From: Methanosarcinales archaeon
Lineage (GTDB): Archaea > Halobacteriota > Methanosarcinia > Methanosarcinales > Methanocomedenaceae
Length of the DNA: 16,327 bases
Assembly (NCBI GenBank): GCA_030666885.1
Contig: DAOUWY010000014.1
Coordinates: 1-16,327, forward strand
Direction: 5' to 3'
Shown here: positions 8,388 to 16,192 of the stretch, in pieces
Layout of the letters: every line of letters begins with the position of its first letter
Position numbering within the stretch: position 1 is the first letter of the stretch
The notes under the pieces: generated by a model
The model's database searches: none
What the model saw: only the letters and a program-made list of their open reading frames with translations
What the model was told of the DNA's origin: nothing
Program-made: the position numbers and the translations under genes

Positions 8388-8820
8388 ATCAAGAAGGTGA
8401 TGGAAGGCAGAATCAGGATCACCGAATCGGTGACGGATCCCGACAAGCCCGTAACAAAGAAGCAGTTAAATCCCAAGAATGGATAGATGGTCATATAACC
8501 AGAGCATGTTCCTTGCAGTTTCTCTTGCCTTATGTACCCAGAATTTCCTCTTTAAGATCGTGAATTATGAAGTTGATCCTTTGAAGGGAGCAACGCCTAA
8601 GAAGTATCTGGAGATTACCAGTAAAGGCAATGCTACATTCGTGGAAGATCAGAGATTATTGAGGTCCAGTGGGATGCCTTTTGGAGAACTGGGAGACTTA
8701 GAGGAATGAACCGTGTTCTTTGATGAAAATGAAGCTGGGCTCACTGCAGTGGAAGTTGAGGGGGTTCCAGATCAAGAAGAGCGGGCTCCAGGCTCATACT
8801 TTGAGAGTACCATCCAATGA
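8388..8820 (+). pseudogene. Decayed ORF remnants, unassigned
   Basis: A stretch of broken coding-like sequence on the plus strand. One frame gives KKVMEGRIRITESV followed by DKPVTKKQLNPKNG up to a TAG at about 8484-8486. A shifted frame from ATG 8479 gives 76 residues (MDRWSYNQSMFLAVSLALC... ending GELGDLEE) to TGA 8707-8709. That same frame then runs another 36 codons (DENEAGLTAVEVEGVPDQEE...) to a second stop. Interrupted frames side by side suggest a dead gene, perhaps part of the same mobile element as the integrase relic that follows. I recognise no family. The 76-residue ORF could be real, but nothing supports that: no ribosome site and no homologue known to me. Confidence 0.35.
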
Positions 8821-8855
8821 TGCTGAGATTATAGTCGGTGTGACCCACAAATGAC

Positions 8856-9107
8856 TGGGAATCATGCCACATAGCATAGGCAACCTAAAGTTTATAAACA
8901 TCAATTTCGATGACTTGGGCACCCTTATCACAGTCACGGCTAAGATAAAAAACAGGTGAACTGATCCGGATTATTATAGCAGCACCACCATTAAAGAAAT
9001 GGCTCAATTTCCATCCCAGCCTGGACAACACAGAAGGCTTCTTGTGGGCGTCGAAGTATTGCCTAACAGACCGCCATATCACCTACTTAATGAGAAATGG
9101 AGGATAA
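8856..9107 (+). pseudogene. Truncated, frameshifted archaeal tyrosine recombinase (XerC/D-type integrase)
   Basis: Three successive frames together match the middle of archaeal phage-type integrases. WESCHI (from 8856) corresponds to the YESGCRIGE segment. IGNLKFININFDDLGTLITV (from 8876) matches the IG-IGNLKI-D--FD--GA-I-VTGKTG segment. After a frameshift near 8950, KTGELIRIIIAAPPLKKWLN is followed by FHPSLDNTEGFLWAS. The N-terminal domain and the C-terminal HxxR...Y catalytic part are missing, and TGA (8956) and TAA (9105) stops interrupt it, so it cannot be active. The alignment to the family is from memory. It lies next to tRNA genes, a classic integrase landing site, so it is probably the scar of a lost integrated element. 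Confidence 0.65.
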
Positions 9108-9172
9108 AATCATCTGCAAAGATTGATTTGAATAGATAAAAGAACAGATCACAGCAGTCAAATCATGAAGTA

Positions 9173-9306
9173 ATGAGACTGTCGGAAAAGTGATGAAATT
9201 GGAATGTTTTAATAAACGTTTATAAGTAAAACGCTATGCAGCATTATGCTGTATTTATTTCATAAGTTAAAATACCTCGAAATGTGGACTTTTGCGACAA
9301 TCTCAT
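9173..9306. mobile_element. 134-bp MITE-like element with terminal inverted repeats
   Basis: Left end ATGAGACTGTCGGAAAAGT (9173-9191) and right end ACTTTTGCGACAATCTCAT (9288-9306) are inverted repeats matching at 17 of 19 positions. Both ends are flanked by TA (9171-9172, 9307-9308), which would be the target duplication of an IS630/Tc1-like transposase; a different TSD reading, such as IS5-like, is possible. There is no coding capacity inside. An internal hairpin (ATGCAGCA/TGCTGTAT, 9236-9254) lies near the middle. Non-autonomous and probably mobilised in trans. Confidence 0.65.
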
Positions 9307-9364
9307 TAAGCGATATAAACCAATTAGTACGGTAGAAAGTGGGCTTTTTGTACATTAGAACATA

Positions 9365-9469
<105 letters not shown>

Positions 9470-9496
9470 ACATGGTACTTCTATTAATATAACTGG

Positions 9497-9571
9497 CGGG
9501 CCCGGAGGGATTTGAACCCCCGACATCCGGGTTAGAAGCCCGGCGCTATATCCTGGCTAAGCCACGAGCCC
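9497..9571 (-). tRNA. tRNA-Arg(UCU)
   Basis: A 75-nt cloverleaf on the minus strand: acceptor GGGCTCG/CGGGCCC (one G-U), D-arm GCTTAGCCAGGATATAGC, anticodon stem CCGGG/CCCGG with loop CTTCTAA, variable loop ATGTC, T-arm GGGGG-TTCAAAT-CCCTC, discriminator G. Anticodon UCU is at 9536-9534, giving arginine. No intron. It is the first gene of a tRNA-Arg/tRNA-Thr pair. Confidence 0.95.
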
Positions 9572-9669
9572 ACAGGCGTTTAACCATAATACCAGTGGAC
9601 TTCCAAATAGTGCTTTATCCATAAAAACTCTTTGGTGGGAAACAGTATTTTGCCAGAATCACGGACCAG

Positions 9670-10059
9670 CTACCTTGCTTCCAGATATGTAACCTCATCC
9701 GCTTCCACTACGAACGGTTTTCCCAAAACATTCTCTTCAACCTTCCTGACCCTGCCTATACTTTTCAATTCAAGTTGAAGTCTAGTAGTAAATGTCTCAC
9801 ATTCCTCGAAAACATCTTCGGTCATCTGCATGAGATGGTGTATTGCCACCTGCTTGCTCCTTATCCTGGCAATCATGCCTATTGTTCCAGCCCTGACATC
9901 ATTATAGCTGGTTCGTGTCAGCAAGACTAAATCCCCCACCTCAGAACCATGTACTGAATAAAAATTATGAGGGCTGCGAATCTCAAGAGTTTTTATACGA
10001 TTATCCTGCAATTCCTTTAATACCTGGGATGATATTCCTGTAAGTGCAATATATTTCAT
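9670..10059 (-). CDS. DUF473 family protein
   Basis: A 129-residue protein starting MKYIALTGISSQVLKELQDN, recognised as the archaeal DUF473 family (typical of methanogens and relatives). Function is unknown. It is small and soluble, with mixed beta strands (EVGDLVLLT, GTIGMIARI, PFVVEADEV) and no membrane segment or cysteine cluster. The ATG at 10059 is chosen because GGGGGAG lies 5 nt upstream and the family begins at this position; a TTG six codons upstream (10077) is open but would overlap the preceding stop. It follows the PAC2-family gene with a 14-nt gap, so the two form an operon and may act together. Confidence 0.85.
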   Translation of the reverse strand: MKYIALTGISSQVLKELQDNRIKTLEIRSPHNFYSVHGSEVGDLVLLTRTSYNDVRAGTIGMIARIRSKQVAIHHLMQMTEDVFEECETFTTRLQLELKSIGRVRKVEENVLGKPFVVEADEVTYLEAR

Positions 10060-10073
10060 TAATACTCCCCCTA

Positions 10074-10826
10074 TCAACCATACATTGGGAATTCACGCCT
10101 GGGCTGTTCGCCTTCCTCACTGGTCTTGACCTGTTCGGCAAGTTTCTGTAGTTCGATTTCTATCTGTTCGGCCTGTTCCATCAGGTTATCAGTGTCAATA
10201 GGAAGATCATAGATTTTGTTCAGTACATTAATCACAGAAGCCGCTGCCCTTGGGTCCGGATTGGGGCTATTGGTCTCACCCAACAGGCTCATGGCAGGGA
10301 CATTGCGCATGAAACATTCTGTCATCACACTACCGGAAATGCCACTTATGGTCCCAACCTGGAATATTTCAACATAATCCTTTATCCTGTTAAGCATATC
10401 ATCATTGGTCGCTGCACCAAAGACCTTTTCCTCACTACTCATAGTGGCTATCCCGGCAATGGAAACAATTTCCTTTACATTTACCGATTGTGCCCAGTCC
10501 ATCAGCACTTTGCTGACCTCATAGGATATGGTGGGATGTATCGGTATATCAGAAATGACAGTCAGAATATTATGCTCTTTACCTTCATAAATCCGTACTG
10601 GCATATTGATGATACCATTGAATAAAACCGCTATGGGTGGAAAGTATTTTGATTCCACACTTCCAATATATTCCATTTCGAGTTCATCGATCAAATGCTG
10701 GCTTGCAATATTCCCTACAAGTCCAATACCTGGAAAACCTTCTACTATGATCGGATTCTCAAGTGATAGTGGTTTAGTAATGATCTTGACATTATCCCCT
10801 GATTTTGGTTGTTCATCACCTGGCAT
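10074..10826 (-). CDS. PAC2 family protein (proteasome assembly chaperone homologue)
   Basis: A 250-residue protein of the archaeal PAC2/COG2047 family, related to PbaA/PbaB. Visible family features are PIIVEGFPGIGLVGNIASQH near residues 25-44, a conserved SVESKYFPPIAVLFNG segment, GTISGISGSVMTEC, and MSLLGETNSPNPDPRAAASV near 200-220. The C-terminal ~35 residues form an acidic, probably helical tail ending PMYG. The final M-Y-G fits an HbYX motif (hydrophobic-Tyr-X), the signature by which proteasome partners dock into alpha-ring pockets, so a role in 20S proteasome assembly or capping is plausible. The start has AAGGTGA (10831-10837) 4 nt upstream. It is co-transcribed with the DUF473 gene. 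Confidence 0.87.
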   Translation of the reverse strand: MPGDEQPKSGDNVKIITKPLSLENPIIVEGFPGIGLVGNIASQHLIDELEMEYIGSVESKYFPPIAVLFNGIINMPVRIYEGKEHNILTVISDIPIHPTISYEVSKVLMDWAQSVNVKEIVSIAGIATMSSEEKVFGAATNDDMLNRIKDYVEIFQVGTISGISGSVMTECFMRNVPAMSLLGETNSPNPDPRAAASVINVLNKIYDLPIDTDNLMEQAEQIEIELQKLAEQVKTSEEGEQPRREFPMYG

Positions 10827-10856
10827 ATTTTCACCTTAATAAATTATTGGATGGTT

Positions 10857-10874
10857 TATTATAAACATAAATTT
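10857..10874 (-). promoter_or_regulatory. Candidate TATA region of the PAC2-DUF473 operon
   Basis: The minus strand reads AAATTTATGTTTATAATA, two overlapping TATA-like elements 31-48 nt before the ATG at 10826. The farther one would give a leader of about 18 nt that includes the Shine-Dalgarno. The surrounding region (10838-11000) is uniformly AT-rich, so the precise element is uncertain. Confidence 0.3.
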
Positions 10875-11004
10875 GTAAATTGTATGCTTCCGAATCCCCT
10901 AAATATCAACAGTTGACAAAGATTACAAATAAGTAAACTATTTTAATTAATTACATCATATTATAATTATTTACAAACTATTGTAGTATTTTATTTTGGT
11001 GGAT

Positions 11005-11160
11005 TCATCCACATTTCAATAATGGTTTTTTTGTATTGAATACTTTTCGGAAGATGTTAGGTGCAGTTGTGTAGGCATACCAACCAGTTATTGTCACTAA
11101 AATTCCTGTAATAATAAGCAATACATCTAATTTGCCTGAATAAAAAGATAAGATAGTCAT
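11005..11160 (-). CDS. 51-residue single-span membrane protein overlapping the valS stop
   Basis: Reading the minus strand from the ATG at 11160-11158 gives 51 residues, ending LKCG at TGA 11007-11005. The ATG overlaps the TGA of valS as ATGA, a typical arrangement for translational coupling, and AGAGG lies just before it. The product has a hydrophobic span LDVLLIITGILVTITGWYAY (residues 11-30) followed by a basic tail (RKVF-KK--LK), so by the positive-inside rule it would be a single-pass protein with a cytoplasmic C-terminus. The composition is that of a real membrane protein rather than random sequence. No family is recognised and function is unknown. Confidence 0.6.
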   Translation of the reverse strand: MTILSFYSGKLDVLLIITGILVTITGWYAYTTAPNIFRKVFNTKKPLLKCG

Positions 11161-13751
11161 CCTCTTTCAACCACGACCATTACATCCCCGATCTCCAGCA
11201 CATCAACCGCATGTCCCTCTGACAAAATCTCACGCTCAAATTCAACAGCCGCAGGTTCCAGCGTAATCGTCTTACCCTTAACCTCAAGTTCAATGGCCCC
11301 GCCTGTTGACTGTAGTGCGATGGCTCCAGGGTCGGCTGATTTCAGCGCACCGATAATGGCCCCGGCCTTGTCCCTGAACTTCGGACCGATAATACTCATA
11401 TTAGGCTTCACACTACTGACACTGTACTCGAACTCGGGCTCGCCCTCCATCACCTCGATATCAGCACTTACCGTACCCGCGATATCTGTCACATCCTCGA
11501 TGTGCCCGTATACCCTGAGTCTGCCCAGTGGAGCATTCAGTGCCATGCCTTTGTCGGACTTGAAACGCCTGATGGCGGCCGTGATCTCCTTTACCTGTTC
11601 GCCTGAGGCCTCTGCCTCCCGGTCAATGGCAGACTCATCCACATCCGGCCACCCTGACTGGTGCACACTCTGTGGATGCAGCAATGAGAACACTTCCTCT
11701 GCAAAATAAGGAATAAAAGGTGCAAGCATCCGTGCCAGGGCATCCACTGTAAAATACAGGGTCTGCTGTGCCGCACGTCTGGCACCGGCATCCTCGCCGT
11801 ATAACCTGGACTTGATCAGCTCAATATAATTATCTGCCAGGGTCTCCCATGCAAAACCCCTGATATTTTTCATAGTCTCATCGAACTGGTAGGCATCCAT
11901 GCTGTTCGTGGCTTCCTTGATAAGTGTGTTCAGTTTGCTCAGCAGCCAGAGGTCGATCGTCCTGTATTCCACATCACCACCGGGCTGGAAGTCCCCAAGA
12001 TGGGGCATGCAGAACCTGACAATACTCCATAGTTTCTGCTGGAATCGGTTTCCAGCCACTACATCCTTCCAGCTAAACACGATATCTGACCCTGTAGACC
12101 CGCCAATGGCGGCCCACTGCCTGAATGCATCCGAACCATACTGCCTGACCACCTTTTCAGGCATCACGATATTGCCCAGGCTCTTGCTCATCTTCTGCCC
12201 GTCCTCACCCAGCACCATACCATTGATAACAATATCATCCCAGGGAGGCAGCCCTGTCAGTGCGCTGGAGCGCAGGATGGTATAGAATGCCCAGGTCCTG
12301 ATAATATCATGACCCTGTGGCCTCATCTGGGTGGGCAGCCTTACATCGTCCCGGGCCAGCCAGCCAGCCACGTTCAGTGCTGATATGGACGAGTCCATCC
12401 ATGTATCCAGTACGTCTTCCTCTGGTGAGAACGAAGTAGAGCCGCATTTACAGGCTTCGGGAGGCTGGGAGTTGTTAGGGTCCAGAGGCAGCCATTCCTC
12501 TTTTGCTACCATAACCTCGCCGCACTCATCGCAGTACCATACCGGGATGGGTGTGGCAAAGATACGCTGCCTGGATATGCACCAGTCCCATTCCATTGTC
12601 CTGGTCCAGTTCTTGAGCCTTATCTCCATATAGGGCGGCACCCAGTTGATCTTAGATGATTTTGATATGATGTCGCTGGCATCTATCTTCACGAACCACT
12701 GCCGCTCTGAAAGTATCTCGATGGCCGTTTTGCAGCGCCAGCACAGTCCCACGTTCTGGTCCAGGCTCTCCTGTTCATAGATAATGCCTGCATCCTTCAT
12801 GTCCATGGTGATGGCATACTTACACTCGGCAAGGGACATCCCTTCGTACTTCCCTGCAATGGAAGTCATAATGCCCTGTTTGTCAATGGCTTTTCGAAGA
12901 GGCAGCCCAAGTTCGGCCCACCATCTCACATCCTGTTTATCGCCAAATGTACATATCATGACCACGCCGGTACCGAATCCAGGGTCAACTTCAGAATCGG
13001 ACAGCACCTTTACCTTATGTCCGAATACAGGGACCTCTATTTCCTTGCCAACATACTTGTTGTACCTGTCATCATCGGGATTCACGGCAACGGCTACGCA
13101 GGCTGCCAGCAGTTCGGGTCTTGTAGTAGCCACATCCAGTTCATCGAAATGGAAATAGTTTAAAGTGGTCTGCCTGGCATCATACTCTACTTCGGCAAAT
13201 GCTATGGCTGTCTCGCAGCGGGGACACCAGTTCACTGGATGGTCTGCCTGGTATATACGGCCGCTATGGTACATCTGTACAAAGGAGTGCTGGGTCTTGC
13301 CGTAGTACTCTGGCTTCATGGTGATGTACTCGTTACTCCAGTCGATGCTGAACGCCAGCCTGCGCATAGTATCGCGCATCTTCCCAATGTTGCCGGCAGT
13401 CAGTTCTTCGCACAGCCGCCTGAACTCAGCACGAGGCACCTGGTTTTTTGTAATGTTGTGTATCTCCTCTACCTTGACCTCGGTAGGCAGGCCGTGGCAG
13501 TCCCAGCCCTGGGGGAACATCACATTATATCCGCGCATGCGTTTGTAGCGGGCAACGAAATCTATGTAGCACCAGTTCAGGGCATTGCCGATATGGAAAT
13601 TGCCTGTAGGGTAAGGGGGCGGCGTATCGATGATATACTGCGGTTTCGCAGAATCCCAGTCAAAATAGTTCATTGAATCTTGCCATTTCTCCATCCACCT
13701 GGGTTCGACTTCCTGTGGGTTGTATTCTTTTGGCAGTTGTGTTATAGACAT
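11157..13751 (-). CDS. valS: Valyl-tRNA synthetase
   Basis: 864 residues, a usual length for archaeal ValRS; it charges tRNA-Val with valine in the cytoplasm. The class I signature PPPYPTGNFHIGNALNW has HIGN at 53-56, and KMSKS is at 520-524 within DGQKMSKSLGN. The CP1 editing domain, which hydrolyses mischarged Thr-tRNA, includes DVATTRPELLAACVAVAVNP. Zinc-knuckle pairs are visible at WCPRCETAI, LCWRCKTAIE and YCDECGEV...CKCGS. An anticodon-binding alpha-helical domain follows (LARMLAPFIPYFAEEVFSLL). The start is ATG 13751 with AGAGGA 8 nt upstream. It is intact, with no frameshift. It overlaps the small membrane-protein gene by 4 nt at its end and follows coaD after a 90-bp gap. Confidence 0.97.
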   Translation of the reverse strand: MSITQLPKEYNPQEVEPRWMEKWQDSMNYFDWDSAKPQYIIDTPPPYPTGNFHIGNALNWCYIDFVARYKRMRGYNVMFPQGWDCHGLPTEVKVEEIHNITKNQVPRAEFRRLCEELTAGNIGKMRDTMRRLAFSIDWSNEYITMKPEYYGKTQHSFVQMYHSGRIYQADHPVNWCPRCETAIAFAEVEYDARQTTLNYFHFDELDVATTRPELLAACVAVAVNPDDDRYNKYVGKEIEVPVFGHKVKVLSDSEVDPGFGTGVVMICTFGDKQDVRWWAELGLPLRKAIDKQGIMTSIAGKYEGMSLAECKYAITMDMKDAGIIYEQESLDQNVGLCWRCKTAIEILSERQWFVKIDASDIISKSSKINWVPPYMEIRLKNWTRTMEWDWCISRQRIFATPIPVWYCDECGEVMVAKEEWLPLDPNNSQPPEACKCGSTSFSPEEDVLDTWMDSSISALNVAGWLARDDVRLPTQMRPQGHDIIRTWAFYTILRSSALTGLPPWDDIVINGMVLGEDGQKMSKSLGNIVMPEKVVRQYGSDAFRQWAAIGGSTGSDIVFSWKDVVAGNRFQQKLWSIVRFCMPHLGDFQPGGDVEYRTIDLWLLSKLNTLIKEATNSMDAYQFDETMKNIRGFAWETLADNYIELIKSRLYGEDAGARRAAQQTLYFTVDALARMLAPFIPYFAEEVFSLLHPQSVHQSGWPDVDESAIDREAEASGEQVKEITAAIRRFKSDKGMALNAPLGRLRVYGHIEDVTDIAGTVSADIEVMEGEPEFEYSVSSVKPNMSIIGPKFRDKAGAIIGALKSADPGAIALQSTGGAIELEVKGKTITLEPAAVEFEREILSEGHAVDVLEIGDVMVVVERG

Positions 13752-13841
13752 ATAATAATCCTCTTAAAGTGTGAAATTTGGTAATTACTATGATATGAGT
13801 ATGAACACAAAACACGCACAAGATAAATATTATTATCGGTG

Positions 13842-14294
13842 TTACAGCAGGTTGCCGTGAATGTCTATCTCACCACGAAGAACCCTTGTTGAGGATATGG
13901 GGCGACCGTCATCTGCCAGCACGTACTCTACGAGCTCAATGTTAATGGGTTGTTTCCCTTGTTTTGCCCGACGGCTATTTATCTTATGGGCCATGGATTC
14001 GGTCTCAGGGGAGACCACAAGGTATTCAAAATCCTCGTCTATGGTGGGGCCGAAGGGGTCGTCAAGTCTGGCTATAAGCGGGCTGGTACCAAAGGTATCC
14101 TGTATAAAAGCCGTAACTGCTTGCTTTCTTACTTCCCAGTCTTCTACTTCATGGTACTTTTTCCCTGCCATCTCATTGGAGGTTATGCCAATCAGCACTT
14201 CAGCTTTGTTGCTAAGCTGGTATGCTCGTACAAGCAGGGCCTTATGGCCGTCATGCAAGGGATTAAAGGTACCGCCTAATGCAACTCTTGACAT
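13842..14294 (-). CDS. coaD: Phosphopantetheine adenylyltransferase, archaeal type
   Basis: 150 residues, matching the archaeal PPAT family (COG1019). It transfers AMP from ATP to 4'-phosphopantetheine to make dephospho-CoA, the penultimate step of CoA synthesis. The nucleotidyltransferase signature is GGTFNPLHDGH (residues 7-17), with the HxGH-type motif as HDGH. The C-terminal ISSTRVLRGEID is the ISSTR-type motif that contacts the ATP phosphates. DWEVRKQAVTAFI and ELVEYVLADDG are typical of the archaeal enzyme. No Shine-Dalgarno precedes ATG 14294 (ACACCTCA), so the mRNA may be leaderless; the family normally starts at this point. It reads in the same direction as valS. Confidence 0.93.
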   Translation of the reverse strand: MSRVALGGTFNPLHDGHKALLVRAYQLSNKAEVLIGITSNEMAGKKYHEVEDWEVRKQAVTAFIQDTFGTSPLIARLDDPFGPTIDEDFEYLVVSPETESMAHKINSRRAKQGKQPINIELVEYVLADDGRPISSTRVLRGEIDIHGNLL

Positions 14295-14414
14295 TGAGGT
14301 GTCTTATTGCAATGAGGCACAATAATAGTTATCGATAATTCCCCTTATTGCGTGGGCGAGGAGACCTTTTATTATTTTCTGATTACTAAATATTACTACT
14401 TAAATATTTCGCAA

Positions 14415-14424
14415 ACTATATAAT
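14415..14424 (+). promoter_or_regulatory. Candidate TATA box for the aldehyde dehydrogenase gene
   Basis: ACTATATAAT about 100 nt before the chosen start codon predicts a transcript start near 14446 and a leader of ~70 nt. A second AT-rich element (CTTAAATATT, 14399-14408) lies just upstream. The 14295-14498 intergenic region holds the divergent promoters of coaD and this gene and nothing else I can identify. Confidence 0.4.
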
Positions 14425-14519
14425 TGGTCTTTGCATTTCCAGAACAAATTAAAAAGTCCCTACCGCAGACTCCAAACACTTAATACCCATAATTTACAAT
14501 GTTCATCTGGGGAATTATT

Positions 14520-15989
14520 ATGCAAGAGTATAAATTATTCATCAACGGAGAGTGGATTGATTCATCAACAAGCGAAACTTTTGATGATATCAATCCTGCA
14601 ACCCTTGAGAAACTGGCAATGCTGCATGTAGCATCCGAAGACGACGTGGACCGGGCAGTGAAAACCGCCTGGAATGCTTTTGGGACATGGAGCGAGACAC
14701 CGCCGCCCAGTCGTGCACTGGTTCTGTTCAGGGCCGCCCGTATGCTGGAAGAGCGCAAAGACGACCTGGCAGACCTGATGACCATGGAGATGGGCAAAGT
14801 CCTGGCAGAGACCCGCGGGGATGTCCAGGAAGCAATCGACATCACCCTGTACGCTGCCGGGGAAGGGCGGCGGATGTTCGGCGAGACCACCACATCGGAG
14901 TTGAAGGATAAGTTTTGCATGACAGTGCTGCGTCCGATCGGAGTGATAGGTATGATCACTCCCTGGAACTTCCCAATGGCCATTCCTGCCTGGAAGATAA
15001 TGCCTGCACTGGTGGCAGGGAACACAATTGTGATGAAACCCGCAAGCGATACACCTCTATTGACAATCAAGCTGGTGGAGATACTTATGGAAGCCGGACT
15101 GCCTCCAGGTGTGATAAACCTGGTGTTCGGGCCAGGGGATACGGTTGGCCAGGCGGTAGTCCACCATCCCGATATCAGGGCTATCTCATTTACAGGCAGT
15201 CTGGAAACAGGAAAATGGATAATGGGTGAATGTGCTAAGGACATGAAACGGGTATCACTGGAACTGGGCGGCAAAAACCCTATAATCATCATGGATGATG
15301 CAGATATCAACCTTGCAGTGGATGGTGTGGTCTGGGGTGCCTTTGGTACGACCGGACAGCGCTGCACTGCTGCCAGCAGGGTCATTGTACACGAAAAGGT
15401 GAAGGACGAGTTCACACAAAAACTCCTGGCCAAGACCAGGTCCCTCAAACTGGGTGACGGGCTAAAACCAGATACCGATATCGGTCCGGTCATCAACCGG
15501 TCCCAACTGGAAAAGATTGAGAAATATACTGATATCGGGAAGAACGAAGGGGCTAACCTGTTAACAGGCGGCAACCTGGCAGATCCGGGACTTCCCGGCC
15601 ATTTCTTTGAACCCACCATATTCACAAAAGTGGACCAGGACATGCGTATAGCACAGGAAGAGATATTCGGTCCGGTCGTGGCCTTGATACCTGTATCCGG
15701 ACTTGACGAAGCCATTGAGGTAACAAATAATACTATGTACGGCCTGTCTTCATCCATATATACCAGGGATATTTCAAATGCATTCAGGGCCATCGAAAAG
15801 ATCGAGGCAGGAGTAACTTACATTAACTCATCAACCATCGGCGCAGAAGTACACCTGCCGTTTGGTGGAGTAAAAGGCACAGGCAATGGATTCAGGGAAG
15901 CTGGTACCGATGCGATCAGGGAATTTACTGAAGTTAAGGCCGTGTATTTCGATTACAGCGGCAGGCTCCAGAAGGCGCAGATCGAATAA
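14520..15989 (+). CDS. NAD(P)+-dependent aldehyde dehydrogenase
   Basis: 489 residues from ATG 14520; oxidises an aldehyde to its carboxylate in the cytoplasm. The ALDH superfamily catalytic residues are all present: Asn150 in TPWNFP, Glu248 in ELGGKNP and the nucleophile Cys282 in GQRCTAASRV. The cofactor-site lysine is in MKPASDTP and the C-terminal EIFGPVV motif is intact. The tail GAEVHLPFGGVKGTGN ... FDYSGRLQKAQIE resembles, from memory, the uncharacterised AldH subgroup typified by a Kuenenia protein (cd07131), so the physiological substrate is not assignable; succinate- or other semialdehydes are possible. ATG 14520 is preferred over the in-frame ATG 14499 because GGGGA precedes it by 7 nt and the family starts near YKLFINGEW. 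It stands alone and is divergent from coaD. Confidence 0.93.
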   Translation: MQEYKLFINGEWIDSSTSETFDDINPATLEKLAMLHVASEDDVDRAVKTAWNAFGTWSETPPPSRALVLFRAARMLEERKDDLADLMTMEMGKVLAETRGDVQEAIDITLYAAGEGRRMFGETTTSELKDKFCMTVLRPIGVIGMITPWNFPMAIPAWKIMPALVAGNTIVMKPASDTPLLTIKLVEILMEAGLPPGVINLVFGPGDTVGQAVVHHPDIRAISFTGSLETGKWIMGECAKDMKRVSLELGGKNPIIIMDDADINLAVDGVVWGAFGTTGQRCTAASRVIVHEKVKDEFTQKLLAKTRSLKLGDGLKPDTDIGPVINRSQLEKIEKYTDIGKNEGANLLTGGNLADPGLPGHFFEPTIFTKVDQDMRIAQEEIFGPVVALIPVSGLDEAIEVTNNTMYGLSSSIYTRDISNAFRAIEKIEAGVTYINSSTIGAEVHLPFGGVKGTGNGFREAGTDAIREFTEVKAVYFDYSGRLQKAQIE

Positions 15990-16111
15990 GATATAATATA
16001 CTGTACCCCCCTCATTCCGCAGGTTACTGAGGTTGCATTGACCATAGCTTGTCCCAACCGCAGCAGAGTTCAGCATTATTTTCGGTAACCTAACCACACG
16101 ACTAAAAGATG

Positions 16112-16146
16112 TTGCCTTTTTTAATTGCTTTAGATAGAAAAGGCAA
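16112..16146 (+). terminator. Inverted repeat downstream of the aldehyde dehydrogenase
   Basis: TTGCCTTTT (16112-16120) and AAAAGGCAA (16138-16146) form perfect 9-bp arms with a 17-nt loop, and T-rich sequence adjoins the first arm. It lies between the convergent aldehyde dehydrogenase and cytochrome genes, so it may end transcription from either side. The 15990-16111 stretch before it has a looser 7-bp pair (AGGTTAC/GTAACCT) and nothing coding that I trust. Confidence 0.4.
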
Positions 16147-16170
16147 TAACTATGTTAGTTGGTATACGGC

Positions 16171-16187
16171 AAAAAAGCAGGCTTTTT
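16171..16187 (-). terminator. Hairpin and T-run after the cytochrome gene
   Basis: On the minus strand AAAAAG-CCTG-CTTTTTT follows the cytochrome stop codon by 5 nt. It is a 6-bp stem ending in a run of six T, and either the stem-loop or the T-run itself (the main archaeal termination signal) would serve. Confidence 0.6.
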
Positions 16188-16192
16188 GAAGC

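Noticed and set aside
8707..8709. In-frame TGA followed by 36 open codons as possible selenocysteine read-through
   Set aside because: No SECIS-like hairpin is seen, the flanking frames are also broken, and pseudogene decay explains it more simply.
8885..9082. 65-codon minus-strand ORF in the accessory gap
   Set aside because: It overlaps the plus-strand integrase relic, whose match is more convincing, and has no visible ribosome site or family.
10060..10077. TTG start for the DUF473 protein giving 135 residues
   Set aside because: It overlaps the preceding stop codon, whereas ATG 10059 has a well-spaced GGGGGAG and matches the family N-terminus.
11293..13676. Several plus-strand ORFs of 100-145 codons opposite valS
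   Set aside because: They are antisense to an intact conserved gene, low-complexity in composition, and match nothing known.
13861..14325. 154-codon plus-strand ORF opposite coaD
   Set aside because: Antisense shadow of a conserved gene with full catalytic motifs; its Ser/Pro-rich composition is typical of such shadows.
14499..14519. Upstream ATG for the aldehyde dehydrogenase
   Set aside because: The seven extra residues (MFIWGII) are not typical of the family, and the ribosome site GGGGA is placed for the ATG at 14520.
14480..15793. 437-codon minus-strand ORF opposite the aldehyde dehydrogenase
   Set aside because: The plus-strand frame has complete ALDH motifs; the antisense frame is open only because of codon bias.
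15831..16097. 88-codon minus-strand ORF across the aldehyde dehydrogenase stop
   Set aside because: Half of it is antisense to the dehydrogenase; no ribosome site or recognisable product.
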